Shown here: positions 28,830-36,563 of the stretch, piece by piece
Layout: each line of letters starts with the position of its first letter
Position numbering within the stretch: the stretch's first letter is position 1
Source: Agrilactobacillus yilanensis
GTDB taxonomy: Bacteria; Bacillota; Bacilli; Lactobacillales; Lactobacillaceae
DNA: 64,000 nt
Assembly (NCBI RefSeq): GCF_003946725.1
Contig: NZ_RHOY01000010.1
Span: 1 to 64,000 of the forward strand
Reading direction: 5' to 3'
Translations under genes and position numbers: made by a program
Notes under the pieces: model-generated
What the model was told of the DNA's origin: nothing
Database searches by the model: none
What the model saw: only the letters and a program-made list of their open reading frames with translations

Positions 28830-28881
28830 ATTATATTTCCTTTTGTAACCTTATTGTAACATTAATGACTTTTATTTGTAA
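28830..28881 (-). promoter_or_regulatory. Promoter with 11-bp spaced TTACAA repeats (PhoP-box-like)
   Basis: Reading the minus strand, TTACAA occurs at 28881-28876, 28859-28854 and 28848-28843, spaced 22 and 11 bases, ahead of a perfect TATAAT (28835-28830). The middle copy occupies the -35 position (18-base spacer). Direct repeats on an 11-bp period with a TTxACA-like core are how PhoP-type response regulators bind in Bacillus. A PhoP homolog as the actual regulator is inference. Confidence 0.6.
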
Positions 28882-28963
28882 TTATTTTTAGAAATTCCCA
28901 GTAATGTTTAAACTTTCTTAAGAATTACCGATTTGATATTTTGAGGAAAATTACGTTTGTTTA

Positions 28964-28992
28964 TTGTGCTTTAAGTAGATAAAAGTTATACT
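28964..28992 (+). promoter_or_regulatory. Promoter of the SufT-like gene
   Basis: TTGTGC (28964-28969), 17 bases, TATACT (28987-28992), about 29 bases before the ATG. Confidence 0.5.
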
Positions 28993-29020
28993 TAATGAAA
29001 GAAGTAAAGGAGGGGTTTAT

Positions 29021-29392
29021 ATGGCAGAAGAAGAAAAGAATAACACTTCTACCCCCGAGGAATCTAAAGATAGTCAAAGTACAATTACAGATGATATTAA
29101 GGATCGTGTCTTAAGCGCCTTAGAGACAGTAATTGACCCTGAGTTAGGGTTAGATATTGTAAACTTAGGTTTGATCTACGATGTCAATTTAGATAAAGAT
29201 GGTTTTTGTACAATTAATATGACGTTAACGACAATGGGTTGCCCATTATCTGACTTATTAACGGAACAAATCCATCAAGCGTTGGAACCAATTCCTGAAA
29301 TCAAGGATGTAGACGTACAACTTGTTTGGTATCCACAATGGACAACTGAACGTATGAGCCGCTATGCACGGATTGCATTAGGTATCCGTTAA
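29021..29392 (+). CDS. MIP18/DUF59 family metal-sulfur cluster assembly factor
   Basis: A 123-residue SufT/PaaD-like protein, implicated in Fe-S cluster maturation. After an acidic, low-complexity N-terminal 27 residues comes the DUF59 domain: ALETVIDPELGLDIVNLGLIYDV, then INMTLTTMGCPLSDLLTEQI with the conserved TxxGCP cysteine, and VQLVWYPQWTTERMSRYAR. It stands alone between its own promoter and a terminator, with no suf genes nearby. The AAGGAGGGG site fixes the start. Confidence 0.9.
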   Translation: MAEEEKNNTSTPEESKDSQSTITDDIKDRVLSALETVIDPELGLDIVNLGLIYDVNLDKDGFCTINMTLTTMGCPLSDLLTEQIHQALEPIPEIKDVDVQLVWYPQWTTERMSRYARIALGIR

Positions 29393-29439
29393 TCATAGGT
29401 TCAAAATTTATAATTTTGATACCGCTATCATCTTGCGAA

Positions 29440-29469
29440 GCTAGACCAGAAATGGTCTGGCTTTTTTTT
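29440..29469 (+). terminator. Intrinsic terminator after the SufT-like gene
   Basis: GCTAGACCA and TGGTCTGGC form a 9-bp stem with a GAAA loop, followed by eight T. Confidence 0.92.
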
Positions 29470-29550
29470 GTAGAGGCACAAACCGGTTAAAGGATAACAC
29501 CGCTTTCAAAAAGAATTCACGGTTATGAATGTAAATTTTTAAAAATAATA

Positions 29551-29571
29551 ACGTTTTCAATGAAAACACGT
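29551..29571 (+). promoter_or_regulatory. Dyad upstream of the second C69 dipeptidase gene
   Basis: ACGTTTTCA is followed at once by TGAAAACACGT, an almost perfect palindrome. It lies about 36 bases upstream of the candidate -10, where an activator or repressor could act. It does not fit the usual cre consensus. Confidence 0.4.
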
Positions 29572-29603
29572 CATTTTTGGGCTAGTTTCTGAGCCATGGT
29601 TAG

Positions 29604-29612
29604 TGTTATAGT
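29604..29612 (+). promoter_or_regulatory. Extended -10 of the second C69 dipeptidase gene
   Basis: TGT then TATAGT (29607-29612), 45 bases before the TTG start. No clear -35 is seen. Confidence 0.45.
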
Positions 29613-29656
29613 TTGAACTAGACCTAATATTTTTAAAAATTAAGGAGCGGTTTTTT

Positions 29657-31081
29657 TTGAAAAAAGCAGCCTGTACATCTATATTAATTGGTAGAAAAGC
29701 AAGTCTAACCGGGGCCACTTTGATTGCCCGCAACGACGATACCTTTTCGCCAATTGCCCCTCAACGCTTTTACATGCATCCTGCTGTAGAAAACGAACCT
29801 GGTCGAGTTTTAAAATCTTATTTAAATGAATTTGAAGCAACTTTACCAGAGAATGCTTATCGTTATAATGCAGTACCTAACGTTAACTATAAAGTCGAAG
29901 GTTATTATGAAGAAAGTGGCATCAATGAAAAAAATGTCGCCATGAGCTGTACAGAAAGTACCTATGGCAACGAACGGACATTGGCGTTTGACCCACTAAA
30001 TACCCAAAGCGGCTTAGATGAAGACTGTATGCAGACGATGGTTTTGCCCTATGTGGCTTCTGCCCAAGAAGCAGTGACTTATTTAGGCCAATTAATTGAA
30101 AAATACGGCTCTGCAGCTGGCAATAGCGTCTTATTCAGCGATGTTTCAGAAGTGTGGTATATGGAAATTGTTACCGGCCATCATTGGTTAGCTCAACGGA
30201 TTCCGGAAGATTGCTATGCGGTGGCCGCCAATCAAGTTGCCATTCAATGGGTTGATTTTGCAGATACAGCCAACTTTAAATTTTCAACGGGGATTGAGGC
30301 TTTTGTTGAAAAACACCATTTAAATCCAGACTTGGCCGGCTTTAATTTTAGGCATATTTTTGGGACGGATACACAAAAAGATCGACATTATAATACACCT
30401 CGGGTTTGGTATGCCCATCATTTATTTGATCCAGAATTTCCAGAAATGCCAGAATCCAGCGAATTACCATTTATTGTCAAGCCAAAACGTAAGCTAGGGT
30501 TAGAAGATATTGAACAATTATTAGGCTCTCATTATAATGAAACCCGCTTTGATCCGCTAGGCAACGGGGATTTGGCAGACAAATTACGTTATCGGCCAAT
30601 TGGCTTAAATCGGACGCAAAACAGTCATATTCTAGAACTGCGGCAAAACCAAGCTGTAGATACGACGGGGATTATCTGGTTAAACTTAGGTATGCCGGCT
30701 TTTAGTCCGTACGTGCCATTTTATACAAATGCCAATGATACAGCGCCAAGTTATCGGCAAACACCGATGCAATGGGATATGAACAGCGCTTATTGGTTGT
30801 TCCGGACATTATCCATGTTGGTGGAAGCCCATCATCAACAGTTTATTCAAGAAGATCTGGATTATCTAAAAGCAGTTAGACAACAATGCCGGACACGGCT
30901 CTTTGAAGTTGATCAGCAAGCTGCTGATTTTGAAGGAGCCGCCTTAACGACATTTTTGACGGAACAAAATTATGAAACTGTCAAAATTGTGTCTGCGATG
31001 ACGCAGGAATTAATTGGCCGCTTCATTACGCAAGGTTTGGAATTGTCGCAGTTAACATTTAATATGGACAAAAATCTGTAA
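29657..31081 (+). CDS. C69 family dipeptidase (second paralog)
   Basis: A 474-residue Ntn-type dipeptidase. Its nucleophile is Cys6 in AACTSILIGRKAS, followed by GATLIARNDDTF. It shares GINEKNVAMSCTES, WYMEIVTGHHWLAQRIPEDCYAVAANQ and NTPRVWYAHHLFDP with the gene at 25.0-26.4 kb, and both end in NMDKNL or KTDKNL. The TTG at 29657 follows AAGGAG by about 10 bases. It is monocistronic, with its own promoter, an upstream dyad and a terminator overlapping its stop. Likely role: cytosolic dipeptide hydrolysis. Confidence 0.92.
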   Translation: MKKAACTSILIGRKASLTGATLIARNDDTFSPIAPQRFYMHPAVENEPGRVLKSYLNEFEATLPENAYRYNAVPNVNYKVEGYYEESGINEKNVAMSCTESTYGNERTLAFDPLNTQSGLDEDCMQTMVLPYVASAQEAVTYLGQLIEKYGSAAGNSVLFSDVSEVWYMEIVTGHHWLAQRIPEDCYAVAANQVAIQWVDFADTANFKFSTGIEAFVEKHHLNPDLAGFNFRHIFGTDTQKDRHYNTPRVWYAHHLFDPEFPEMPESSELPFIVKPKRKLGLEDIEQLLGSHYNETRFDPLGNGDLADKLRYRPIGLNRTQNSHILELRQNQAVDTTGIIWLNLGMPAFSPYVPFYTNANDTAPSYRQTPMQWDMNSAYWLFRTLSMLVEAHHQQFIQEDLDYLKAVRQQCRTRLFEVDQQAADFEGAALTTFLTEQNYETVKIVSAMTQELIGRFITQGLELSQLTFNMDKNL

Positions 31082-31083
31082 AA

Positions 31084-31111
31084 AAAACTAGTGCTTTTAA
31101 ACACTAGTTTT
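31084..31111. terminator. Bidirectional terminator after the second C69 dipeptidase gene
   Basis: AAAACTAGTG and CACTAGTTTT form a perfect 10-bp stem between convergent genes, with A and T runs on each side. Confidence 0.9.
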
Positions 31112-31131
31112 AAAACAGTTATAATATAAAA

Positions 31132-31317
31132 TTAATTTTGATTAATAAAAGCCATCAATTTTTCAGTTTCCTCAGGTGTAGCGGCTTTTTCGCCAGCCTT
31201 CAAATCATGAATGCGTTCAACCGAAAAATGACTTGAAAACGCCAACTGCGCATCACTCATTGATGTTTTTTCCTGATATTGAATAATGGCTTTTGATAAT
31301 TCATTTAAATCTGACAA
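31132..31317 (-). CDS. Small helical protein, LBP_cg2779-like, unknown function
   Basis: A 61-residue protein. A TTG at 31317 has GGAG 10 bases upstream on the minus strand, giving a start just before SDLNELSKAIIQYQEK; longer in-frame starts at 31389 lack a ribosome site. The core MSDAQLAFSSHFSVERIHDLKAGE looks like a short helix-turn-helix and resembles a family found across Lactobacillaceae that I know as LBP_cg2779. That link is from memory and unverified. Role unknown. It is divergent from the hypothetical gene at 31421. Confidence 0.6.
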   Translation of the reverse strand: MSDLNELSKAIIQYQEKTSMSDAQLAFSSHFSVERIHDLKAGEKAATPEETEKLMAFINQN

Positions 31318-31420
31318 ATTGGGTCCACTCCATTCTTTAATGCATTGTTTAACTGCTTTAAGCATAGCATTAAACGAAAGCTGTGGCAAAGATGATGATT
31401 ATTTTACGGAGGGTTTAATA

Positions 31421-31723
31421 ATGGCAATGAAGACAGATGCATTAAATGATTTTCCCAGTGAACAATTTCATGCATTTTCAATGACGAAGATGGCAAAATT
31501 TTTGCCTTATACCGGTGACACGACAATTGCCCAATTAAAAGATTTTTTCGGCGAAGATTTTAATCGCGCTGTACAATTTCGGGCAGACCAGTTGATTATT
31601 TATGATCGCAGAAATGCGATTCCAGTTGAAACTAATAAAATTATTGTGCGATTCGCTAATGGTCATTATAAGGTGATTGATAGCGATTATTATCACCGTA
31701 ATTTTAATGAACCACTGGTTTAA
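31421..31723 (+). CDS. Hypothetical protein, 100 residues
   Basis: I do not recognise a family. The protein is soluble and hydrophilic, with no signal or membrane segment. It begins AMKTDALNDFPSEQFHAF, has an amphipathic stretch TTIAQLKDFFGEDFN, and ends in FANGHYKVIDSDYYHRNFNEPLV. The ATG at 31421 follows GGAGGG by 7 bases, a strong translation signal; upstream in-frame ATGs lie opposite the divergent gene. It ends at a strong terminator. The clean ribosome site and terminator support a real gene. Confidence 0.7.
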   Translation: MAMKTDALNDFPSEQFHAFSMTKMAKFLPYTGDTTIAQLKDFFGEDFNRAVQFRADQLIIYDRRNAIPVETNKIIVRFANGHYKVIDSDYYHRNFNEPLV

Positions 31724-31743
31724 TTTCGTTTTATAAATCATAA

Positions 31744-31783
31744 AAAAATACACCGCTGAGTTTAGATTCAGCGGTGTATTTTT
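31744..31783. terminator. Bidirectional terminator between the 100-residue gene and lepB
   Basis: A perfect 16-bp stem, AAAAATACACCGCTGA with TCAGCGGTGTATTTTT, around an 8-base loop. Confidence 0.95.
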
Positions 31784-31791
31784 AATTGCGG

Positions 31792-32376
31792 TTAAAAAGT
31801 TCTGAGATCACTTATTGGCCAGTAGCGCAGCTTAACAACGCCAACGACGCTATCTTTAGGGATGTAGCCAATCATCCGGCTGTCTTTGGAGACATCGCGA
31901 TGATCCCCCATGACAAAGTATTCACCTTTAGGGACTTTATTACCCATGCCTAAAGATTTCAAGGTGAAATTAGTCGTATATAATGTGCCAGGGGTGAGTT
32001 TCTTTTTATAAGCCGTCAAGTAAGGTTCACTATACTTTTTACCATTAATATAGGTGGTATCATTTTTTGAAGAAACTGTGTCGCCAGGCATCCCAATGAC
32101 CCGTTTGATATAATACGCACCAGGTTCATCAGGGGCTTTTAAGACGATGACATCGCCTCGTTCGACTTTGCCATGACGATAAGCAATAATCCGATCACCA
32201 GTCTCAAATGTTGGCTGCATTGAAGGGCCTTGGACTTCTTCATTCGCTAACACATAAGTTTTTAGAAATTGGCCAATCCCGAAGAAAACCAATGCTAAAA
32301 TAATAAATTCTAGAATAAGTCGACCGGTTGAAGTCTCCTTATCATCCTTTTTCTTCGTACCCTTATCTTTACTCAA
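31792..32376 (-). CDS. lepB: Signal peptidase I
   Basis: Membrane serine protease that removes Sec signal peptides. A lysine-rich cytosolic tail precedes one membrane helix (about residues 20-42). The catalytic serine lies in EEVQGPSMQPTF and the lysine in YYIKRVIGMPGD; the GDHRDVSKDSR box is also intact. At 194 residues it is the short Gram-positive type. The TTG at 32376 has AAGGACG upstream. It lies 20 bases after thrC on the same strand. Confidence 0.95.
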   Translation of the reverse strand: MSKDKGTKKKDDKETSTGRLILEFIILALVFFGIGQFLKTYVLANEEVQGPSMQPTFETGDRIIAYRHGKVERGDVIVLKAPDEPGAYYIKRVIGMPGDTVSSKNDTTYINGKKYSEPYLTAYKKKLTPGTLYTTNFTLKSLGMGNKVPKGEYFVMGDHRDVSKDSRMIGYIPKDSVVGVVKLRYWPISDLRTF

Positions 32377-32396
32377 AAGTGGTCACGTCCTTACTA

Positions 32397-33881
32397 TTAT
32401 TTGATCGCATCTAAAACGGTTTGTGGCATGTCAGTTACTGAAATAGTCTTAGTGTGTAATACTTCAGCCCGTTTTAAGCGGTTGATATTTCGTGGAATTT
32501 TTAAATCAATGACATTAGCTACGGCTTGTAATGCTTCAAAGCCTTGTTCTAATGGCTGATGATTTGTTAAAGCATGAAGGACCGTTTCTGGGAATTTATA
32601 CGGATTAGCCGTTGATAAAACAATGATTGGTGCGGTTTCTTTTGTTTCAGCTAAATAAGCATCTGCCCCAAAAGCGGCTACGGCCGTGTGGGGGTCAATG
32701 GTATACAAATCTTGTGTCTGGACTTTACGAATTTCAGTTAAGGTTTCGTCCGTATTAGCACAATAAGCGACAAAATCACTGAGCCGGTTAAAGCTTGCAT
32801 CATCTAATTGGGCTTTGCCGGTGGTTTCAAAAGTGGTCATAAATTCAGTTAACGCTTTAGGATCTTCCCCTAAAACCGCAAATAAGAGCCGTTCCAAGTT
32901 ACTGGACACTAAAATATCCATGGATGGGGAAGTTGTCACGTGAAAATCCCGTTGCCGATCATAACAGCCGGTATGGAAAAAGTCAGTTAAGACATTATTT
33001 TCATTAGAAGCGCAGATTAACCGTTTGATGGGCAAGCCGAGTCGTTTGGCATACCAGCCAGCTAAAATATCCCCAAAGTTGCCGGTTGGGACACTGAAGA
33101 CAACTTCATCATTTAACGCAATTTTATGTTGTTGCACCAATTGGCCATAAGCTTTAAAATAATAAACAATTTGTGGGACTAAACGGCCGATATTGATGGA
33201 GTTTGCAGAAGAAAAGCGCCGTTTCTTATCCGTTAAAGCAGCTTGAATTTCAGGATTATTTAAAATCTGCTTTACGTTAGTTTGGGCATCATCAAAGTTA
33301 CCGTCAATACCCACAACAGTCACGTTATCACCGACTTGGGTGATCATTTGCTGCCGTTGAATGGCACTGACGCCATCTTTTGGATAGAATACAATAATTT
33401 GAGTATCCGCCACGTCCGCAAAGCCAGCCATAGCGGCCTTACCCGTGTCACCGGAAGTGGCTGTCAAAATAACGACTTTACCAGGATAATTATTTTTTTG
33501 CATGGCCGTGGTCATCAAATGGGGTAATAGCTGTAAAGCAATATCTTTAAAAGCGGCAGTTGGGCCGTGGAATAATTCCAAATAGTTCAAATTACCGGCT
33601 GAAGTCAGCGGGGTGATGTCGGTTGTATCAAATTGGCTGCCATAAGCCTGCTGGATACAATTTTGCAGTTCCTCTGTAGAGTAGTCGCTTAAGAAGATTT
33701 TTAAAATTTCTAAAGCTAAATCTTGATAGTTTAAAGCTGTCAATTCTGACAAAGGTTTGTCCAGCTTTGGAAATTCAACTGGAACGTATAAACCGCTATC
33801 GGGGGCTAAGCCTTGTAAAATAGCTTGGGATGCGGTTAAAGATGCTGTTGCGTCGCCACGTGTACTGCGATATTGTGTCAT
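32397..33881 (-). CDS. thrC: Threonine synthase
   Basis: PLP enzyme converting O-phosphohomoserine to threonine, 494 residues. It has the N-terminal YRSTRGD motif of the longer (yeast/E. coli-like) subgroup. The PLP lysine lies in HGPTAAFKDIALQLLP, the phosphate loop is near SATSGDTGKAAM, and FSVPTGNFGDILAGW is also present. I use the ATG at 33881, 8 bases after AAGGTGGG, rather than the upstream TTG-type start. No hom or thrB is present in the window. It precedes lepB, probably on one transcript. Confidence 0.95.
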   Translation of the reverse strand: MTQYRSTRGDATASLTASQAILQGLAPDSGLYVPVEFPKLDKPLSELTALNYQDLALEILKIFLSDYSTEELQNCIQQAYGSQFDTTDITPLTSAGNLNYLELFHGPTAAFKDIALQLLPHLMTTAMQKNNYPGKVVILTATSGDTGKAAMAGFADVADTQIIVFYPKDGVSAIQRQQMITQVGDNVTVVGIDGNFDDAQTNVKQILNNPEIQAALTDKKRRFSSANSINIGRLVPQIVYYFKAYGQLVQQHKIALNDEVVFSVPTGNFGDILAGWYAKRLGLPIKRLICASNENNVLTDFFHTGCYDRQRDFHVTTSPSMDILVSSNLERLLFAVLGEDPKALTEFMTTFETTGKAQLDDASFNRLSDFVAYCANTDETLTEIRKVQTQDLYTIDPHTAVAAFGADAYLAETKETAPIIVLSTANPYKFPETVLHALTNHQPLEQGFEALQAVANVIDLKIPRNINRLKRAEVLHTKTISVTDMPQTVLDAIK

Positions 33882-33960
33882 GTTTAAGACCCACCTTAAT
33901 TTCATTCTAATAATACGGGCTAAAATGCCTCTTTCTAATTCTACAACACTTTAGTTTATT

Positions 33961-33989
33961 TTGATATTTTTTGAAGGTATCTTTATAAT
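33961..33989 (+). promoter_or_regulatory. Promoter of the rpiA unit
   Basis: TTGATA (33961-33966), 17 bases, and a perfect TATAAT (33984-33989), 39 bases before the rpiA ATG. Confidence 0.75.
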
Positions 33990-34027
33990 ATAAATTACAA
34001 TACATATGCGCTTAATGGAGGAAAACA

Positions 34028-34729
34028 ATGCAAGTTGAAGAAAAAAAACAAATTGCAGCAATGTCTGCACTACATGAAATTCAAGATGGCATGATTATTG
34101 GCCTAGGTACTGGGACGACGGTTCAATATTTTTTAGAAGGTTTAGCAACGCGGATTAAAAATGAAGGTTTAGAAATTATTGGTGTTTCCACATCCGATCG
34201 AACAACTCGGGCGGCTAATGCGCTGAATATTCCGATTGAAGATTTAGATAATGTGGATCATATTGACATTACCGTCGATGGTGCTGGGGAAATTGATAAA
34301 TATTTCCAAGGAATTAAAGATGGTGGTGCGGCCCATGAGTATGAGAAGATGGTGGCCATTTCTTCTAATAAAAATATTTGGATTGTGGACGATTCAAAAA
34401 TGGTTGAGACATTAGGCCATAATTTACCATTGCCGGTGGAAGTTGTCCCTTATGGCAGTACGAAAGTGTTGCGCCGTTTAGACAACGAAGGGCTAAATCC
34501 TAAGTTTCGGATGGTGGATGAGACTAATTATTACTTCACCCATGAACATAATTATGTGATTGATTTACATCTTGAAAGTATTGACCATCCCCATTATTTG
34601 GCGGCTTGGCTGTCCCGGCAGGTGGGCGTTTTAGAGCATGGTTTATTCTTAGATATCGTAGATGAAGTTTTTGTGGGCACGGATGACGGTGTTCAGCATT
34701 TGATTGCAAAGCGGGAAAAACGGCGTTAA
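34028..34729 (+). CDS. rpiA: Ribose-5-phosphate isomerase A
   Basis: Interconverts ribose 5-phosphate and ribulose 5-phosphate in the pentose phosphate pathway. It has the GLGTGTTVQYFLEGL phosphate loop, the ISTSDRTT-like VSTSDRTT, DGAGEIDKYFQGIKDGGAAHEYEKMVA with the catalytic glutamate, and VEVVPYG. At 233 residues it is standard. It heads a same-strand run of four genes ending at a terminator at 38.0 kb, although their functions look unrelated. Confidence 0.96.
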   Translation: MQVEEKKQIAAMSALHEIQDGMIIGLGTGTTVQYFLEGLATRIKNEGLEIIGVSTSDRTTRAANALNIPIEDLDNVDHIDITVDGAGEIDKYFQGIKDGGAAHEYEKMVAISSNKNIWIVDDSKMVETLGHNLPLPVEVVPYGSTKVLRRLDNEGLNPKFRMVDETNYYFTHEHNYVIDLHLESIDHPHYLAAWLSRQVGVLEHGLFLDIVDEVFVGTDDGVQHLIAKREKRR

Positions 34730-34735
34730 ACGCGG

Positions 34736-35521
34736 ATGACCATTTTAGAAACTGACTATTTAAAACAGCTTCGGGCATTGCGGCCGTTATTTCAAACTGT
34801 TCCGGCCATTACGGATCAAATTGATATGATTACGAGCATCTGTTTAGATTTGGCACAAAAACGGCTGCCGCAGCATAGTTTGCATCCCTTGGGCTTAGAG
34901 GAAACAACTTATTTGGCCGCCATGGTCGCTTTAGGGCAGCAACAAGGCTTTCGTGATTTTAAAACACAAACGACAACTTTGCATCGATTAGATCAGCTAT
35001 TGCGTAATTTCCGTAGCTTTGTGGCCCAGCGTTTTGGAATTTGGGCGTTGTTGAATCAAACTTTTTTAAAGCGGTGGGTTCAAGTATTTCCTAAGCTCAA
35101 CTATTTAGAAATCATGGCCGGCAATGGCTTATTTTCGTATGGCCTAACCCAATTAGGACAGTCGAGTATCGCCACAGATGACCTTAGTTGGGGCAAAAGC
35201 AGTCCCACAGCTCGGGATTTTTGGTTGCCGGTACAATCTTTAAATGCGATTGAGGCAATTAAACGTTACGGCGGACAAGTGGATGCCGTGGTGATGATTT
35301 GGAGTCAAGATAAAAATCCCATTGATTATCAAGTCTTAAAAACCTTTAGGCAAGTGATGCCCACCAAATATTTTTTTGTAATTGGTGAAAAATTTGGGGC
35401 GACCAACAGCCAGCAATTTTGGCAGCAAGCCCATTTCTTAGATTCAAAAGCTTTAGCACGGCTGAATAAATTATATCCCCGGTTTGATTTAATTCAGGAT
35501 CAAGTATATTTAGTACAGTAA
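34736..35521 (+). CDS. Methyltransferase-like protein, function unknown
   Basis: A 261-residue protein with an alpha-helical N-terminal half (about 1-115) and a Rossmann-like C-terminal half. LNYLEIMAGNGLFSYGLTQLG (about residue 121) reads as a SAM-binding motif I, and VDAVVMIWSQDKNP matches a motif IV region. No known target-recognition motif is apparent. It begins 6 bases after rpiA with a poor ribosome site, suggesting translational coupling. It resembles rpiA-adjacent proteins in other lactobacilli as far as I recall, but no specific function can be assigned. Confidence 0.65.
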   Translation: MTILETDYLKQLRALRPLFQTVPAITDQIDMITSICLDLAQKRLPQHSLHPLGLEETTYLAAMVALGQQQGFRDFKTQTTTLHRLDQLLRNFRSFVAQRFGIWALLNQTFLKRWVQVFPKLNYLEIMAGNGLFSYGLTQLGQSSIATDDLSWGKSSPTARDFWLPVQSLNAIEAIKRYGGQVDAVVMIWSQDKNPIDYQVLKTFRQVMPTKYFFVIGEKFGATNSQQFWQQAHFLDSKALARLNKLYPRFDLIQDQVYLVQ

Positions 35522-35567
35522 GCGATAATTTGTTTTGAAATTAGACCGCGGGGTGGAGGTAAGTTTT

Positions 35568-36560
35568 TTGTTTAAACGTAAGCTGCTTATTGATATCATG
35601 ACGGCGCTAATTTTCTTTTTAACCATTTGGTTAGTGGGCCAGCATGACCGTAATACCTATCAAATTCAATTGGATCACGGTGGTCTGTCCCAAGAAGCCC
35701 TAGTTTTTAAGGCGAAAAGTTCAGCCGATATTCAAACAACTTTAAAAAAGCTGCAAGCCAAAAACTGGGATAATTATCAAGTCCAGTTTATAGATCCGGC
35801 GCATAAAAAAGTCAGTTATATTTATGCCCAGCATTCTAAAAATAGTTTGTCCATTATTAATGGCCGTAATTTTACGGCTTCAGATTTTGATTCTGCGTTG
35901 CCCTTTGCCATTGTGGGCCAAGATTATGCAGATCAGTTGTATAAGCCCCAGTCCCAAGCTTATTTGGTCAATTATGATCGCTATATTCCCGTAATTGGAC
36001 AAGTGGGGACTTCGGGGAACTCACCTTTAAATAAGCATCGATTTATTACGGTATCGCCGAAACAATCGGTGAATAAAATGGCGTTAAAAAACCTACAAGT
36101 CATTGCGGATGGTAGTTTGGTCAAACAGCACAAACAAGCTTTTAGTCAACTGGTACGCTCTAAGTCCGCTAAAACTTATGTGCCGCAGACGCAAAATGAA
36201 GTTTATCATCGGCGGTGGGGCAGTAATGTGATGTTGTGGCTAATTTATGGCCTCACCTTTGTCGTGTTAACCGTTATAACTTGGATTTTTTATATGACTT
36301 TCCGGCGCTTTTTACAGGAAAATCATTTGGATTTGAATTTAAGTCTAAAAATGAAATTAGGCTTTTTACGGCAATTTGTGACCCATTTTGTGGTCAGCGC
36401 CTTAATTGGGTATCTTTTAGGTATTTGGCAAACGTATTTAATCAGTTATGATCTCACAACTTATTATTTGTTAGGCGTGACAATTTATAGTATTATCTTA
36501 ATGGCAATTTTTATTTTAAAAACAAAATCCAAAAAGAATCTAGATAAAACGGGAGCGTAG
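35568..36560 (+). CDS. Membrane protein with FtsX/MacB-permease-like topology
   Basis: A 330-residue membrane protein. One N-terminal helix (about 7-25) is followed by an extracytoplasmic domain of about 195 residues, then three C-terminal helices (about 222-245, 272-296, 302-322). This 1+3 layout, with an inner IINGRNFTASDF-like segment, resembles FtsX/MacB-type ABC permeases. No ATPase gene is adjacent and I cannot identify a family securely. The TTG start at 35568 follows GGAGG by 8 bases. The next gene starts 3 bases after its stop. Confidence 0.6.
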   Translation: MFKRKLLIDIMTALIFFLTIWLVGQHDRNTYQIQLDHGGLSQEALVFKAKSSADIQTTLKKLQAKNWDNYQVQFIDPAHKKVSYIYAQHSKNSLSIINGRNFTASDFDSALPFAIVGQDYADQLYKPQSQAYLVNYDRYIPVIGQVGTSGNSPLNKHRFITVSPKQSVNKMALKNLQVIADGSLVKQHKQAFSQLVRSKSAKTYVPQTQNEVYHRRWGSNVMLWLIYGLTFVVLTVITWIFYMTFRRFLQENHLDLNLSLKMKLGFLRQFVTHFVVSALIGYLLGIWQTYLISYDLTTYYLLGVTIYSIILMAIFILKTKSKKNLDKTGA

Positions 36561-36563
36561 TTT

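Noticed and set aside
29551-29571. Catabolite-response (cre) site before the second C69 dipeptidase gene
   Set aside because: The dyad does not match the cre consensus with its central CG and flanking TG/CA at the required spacing.
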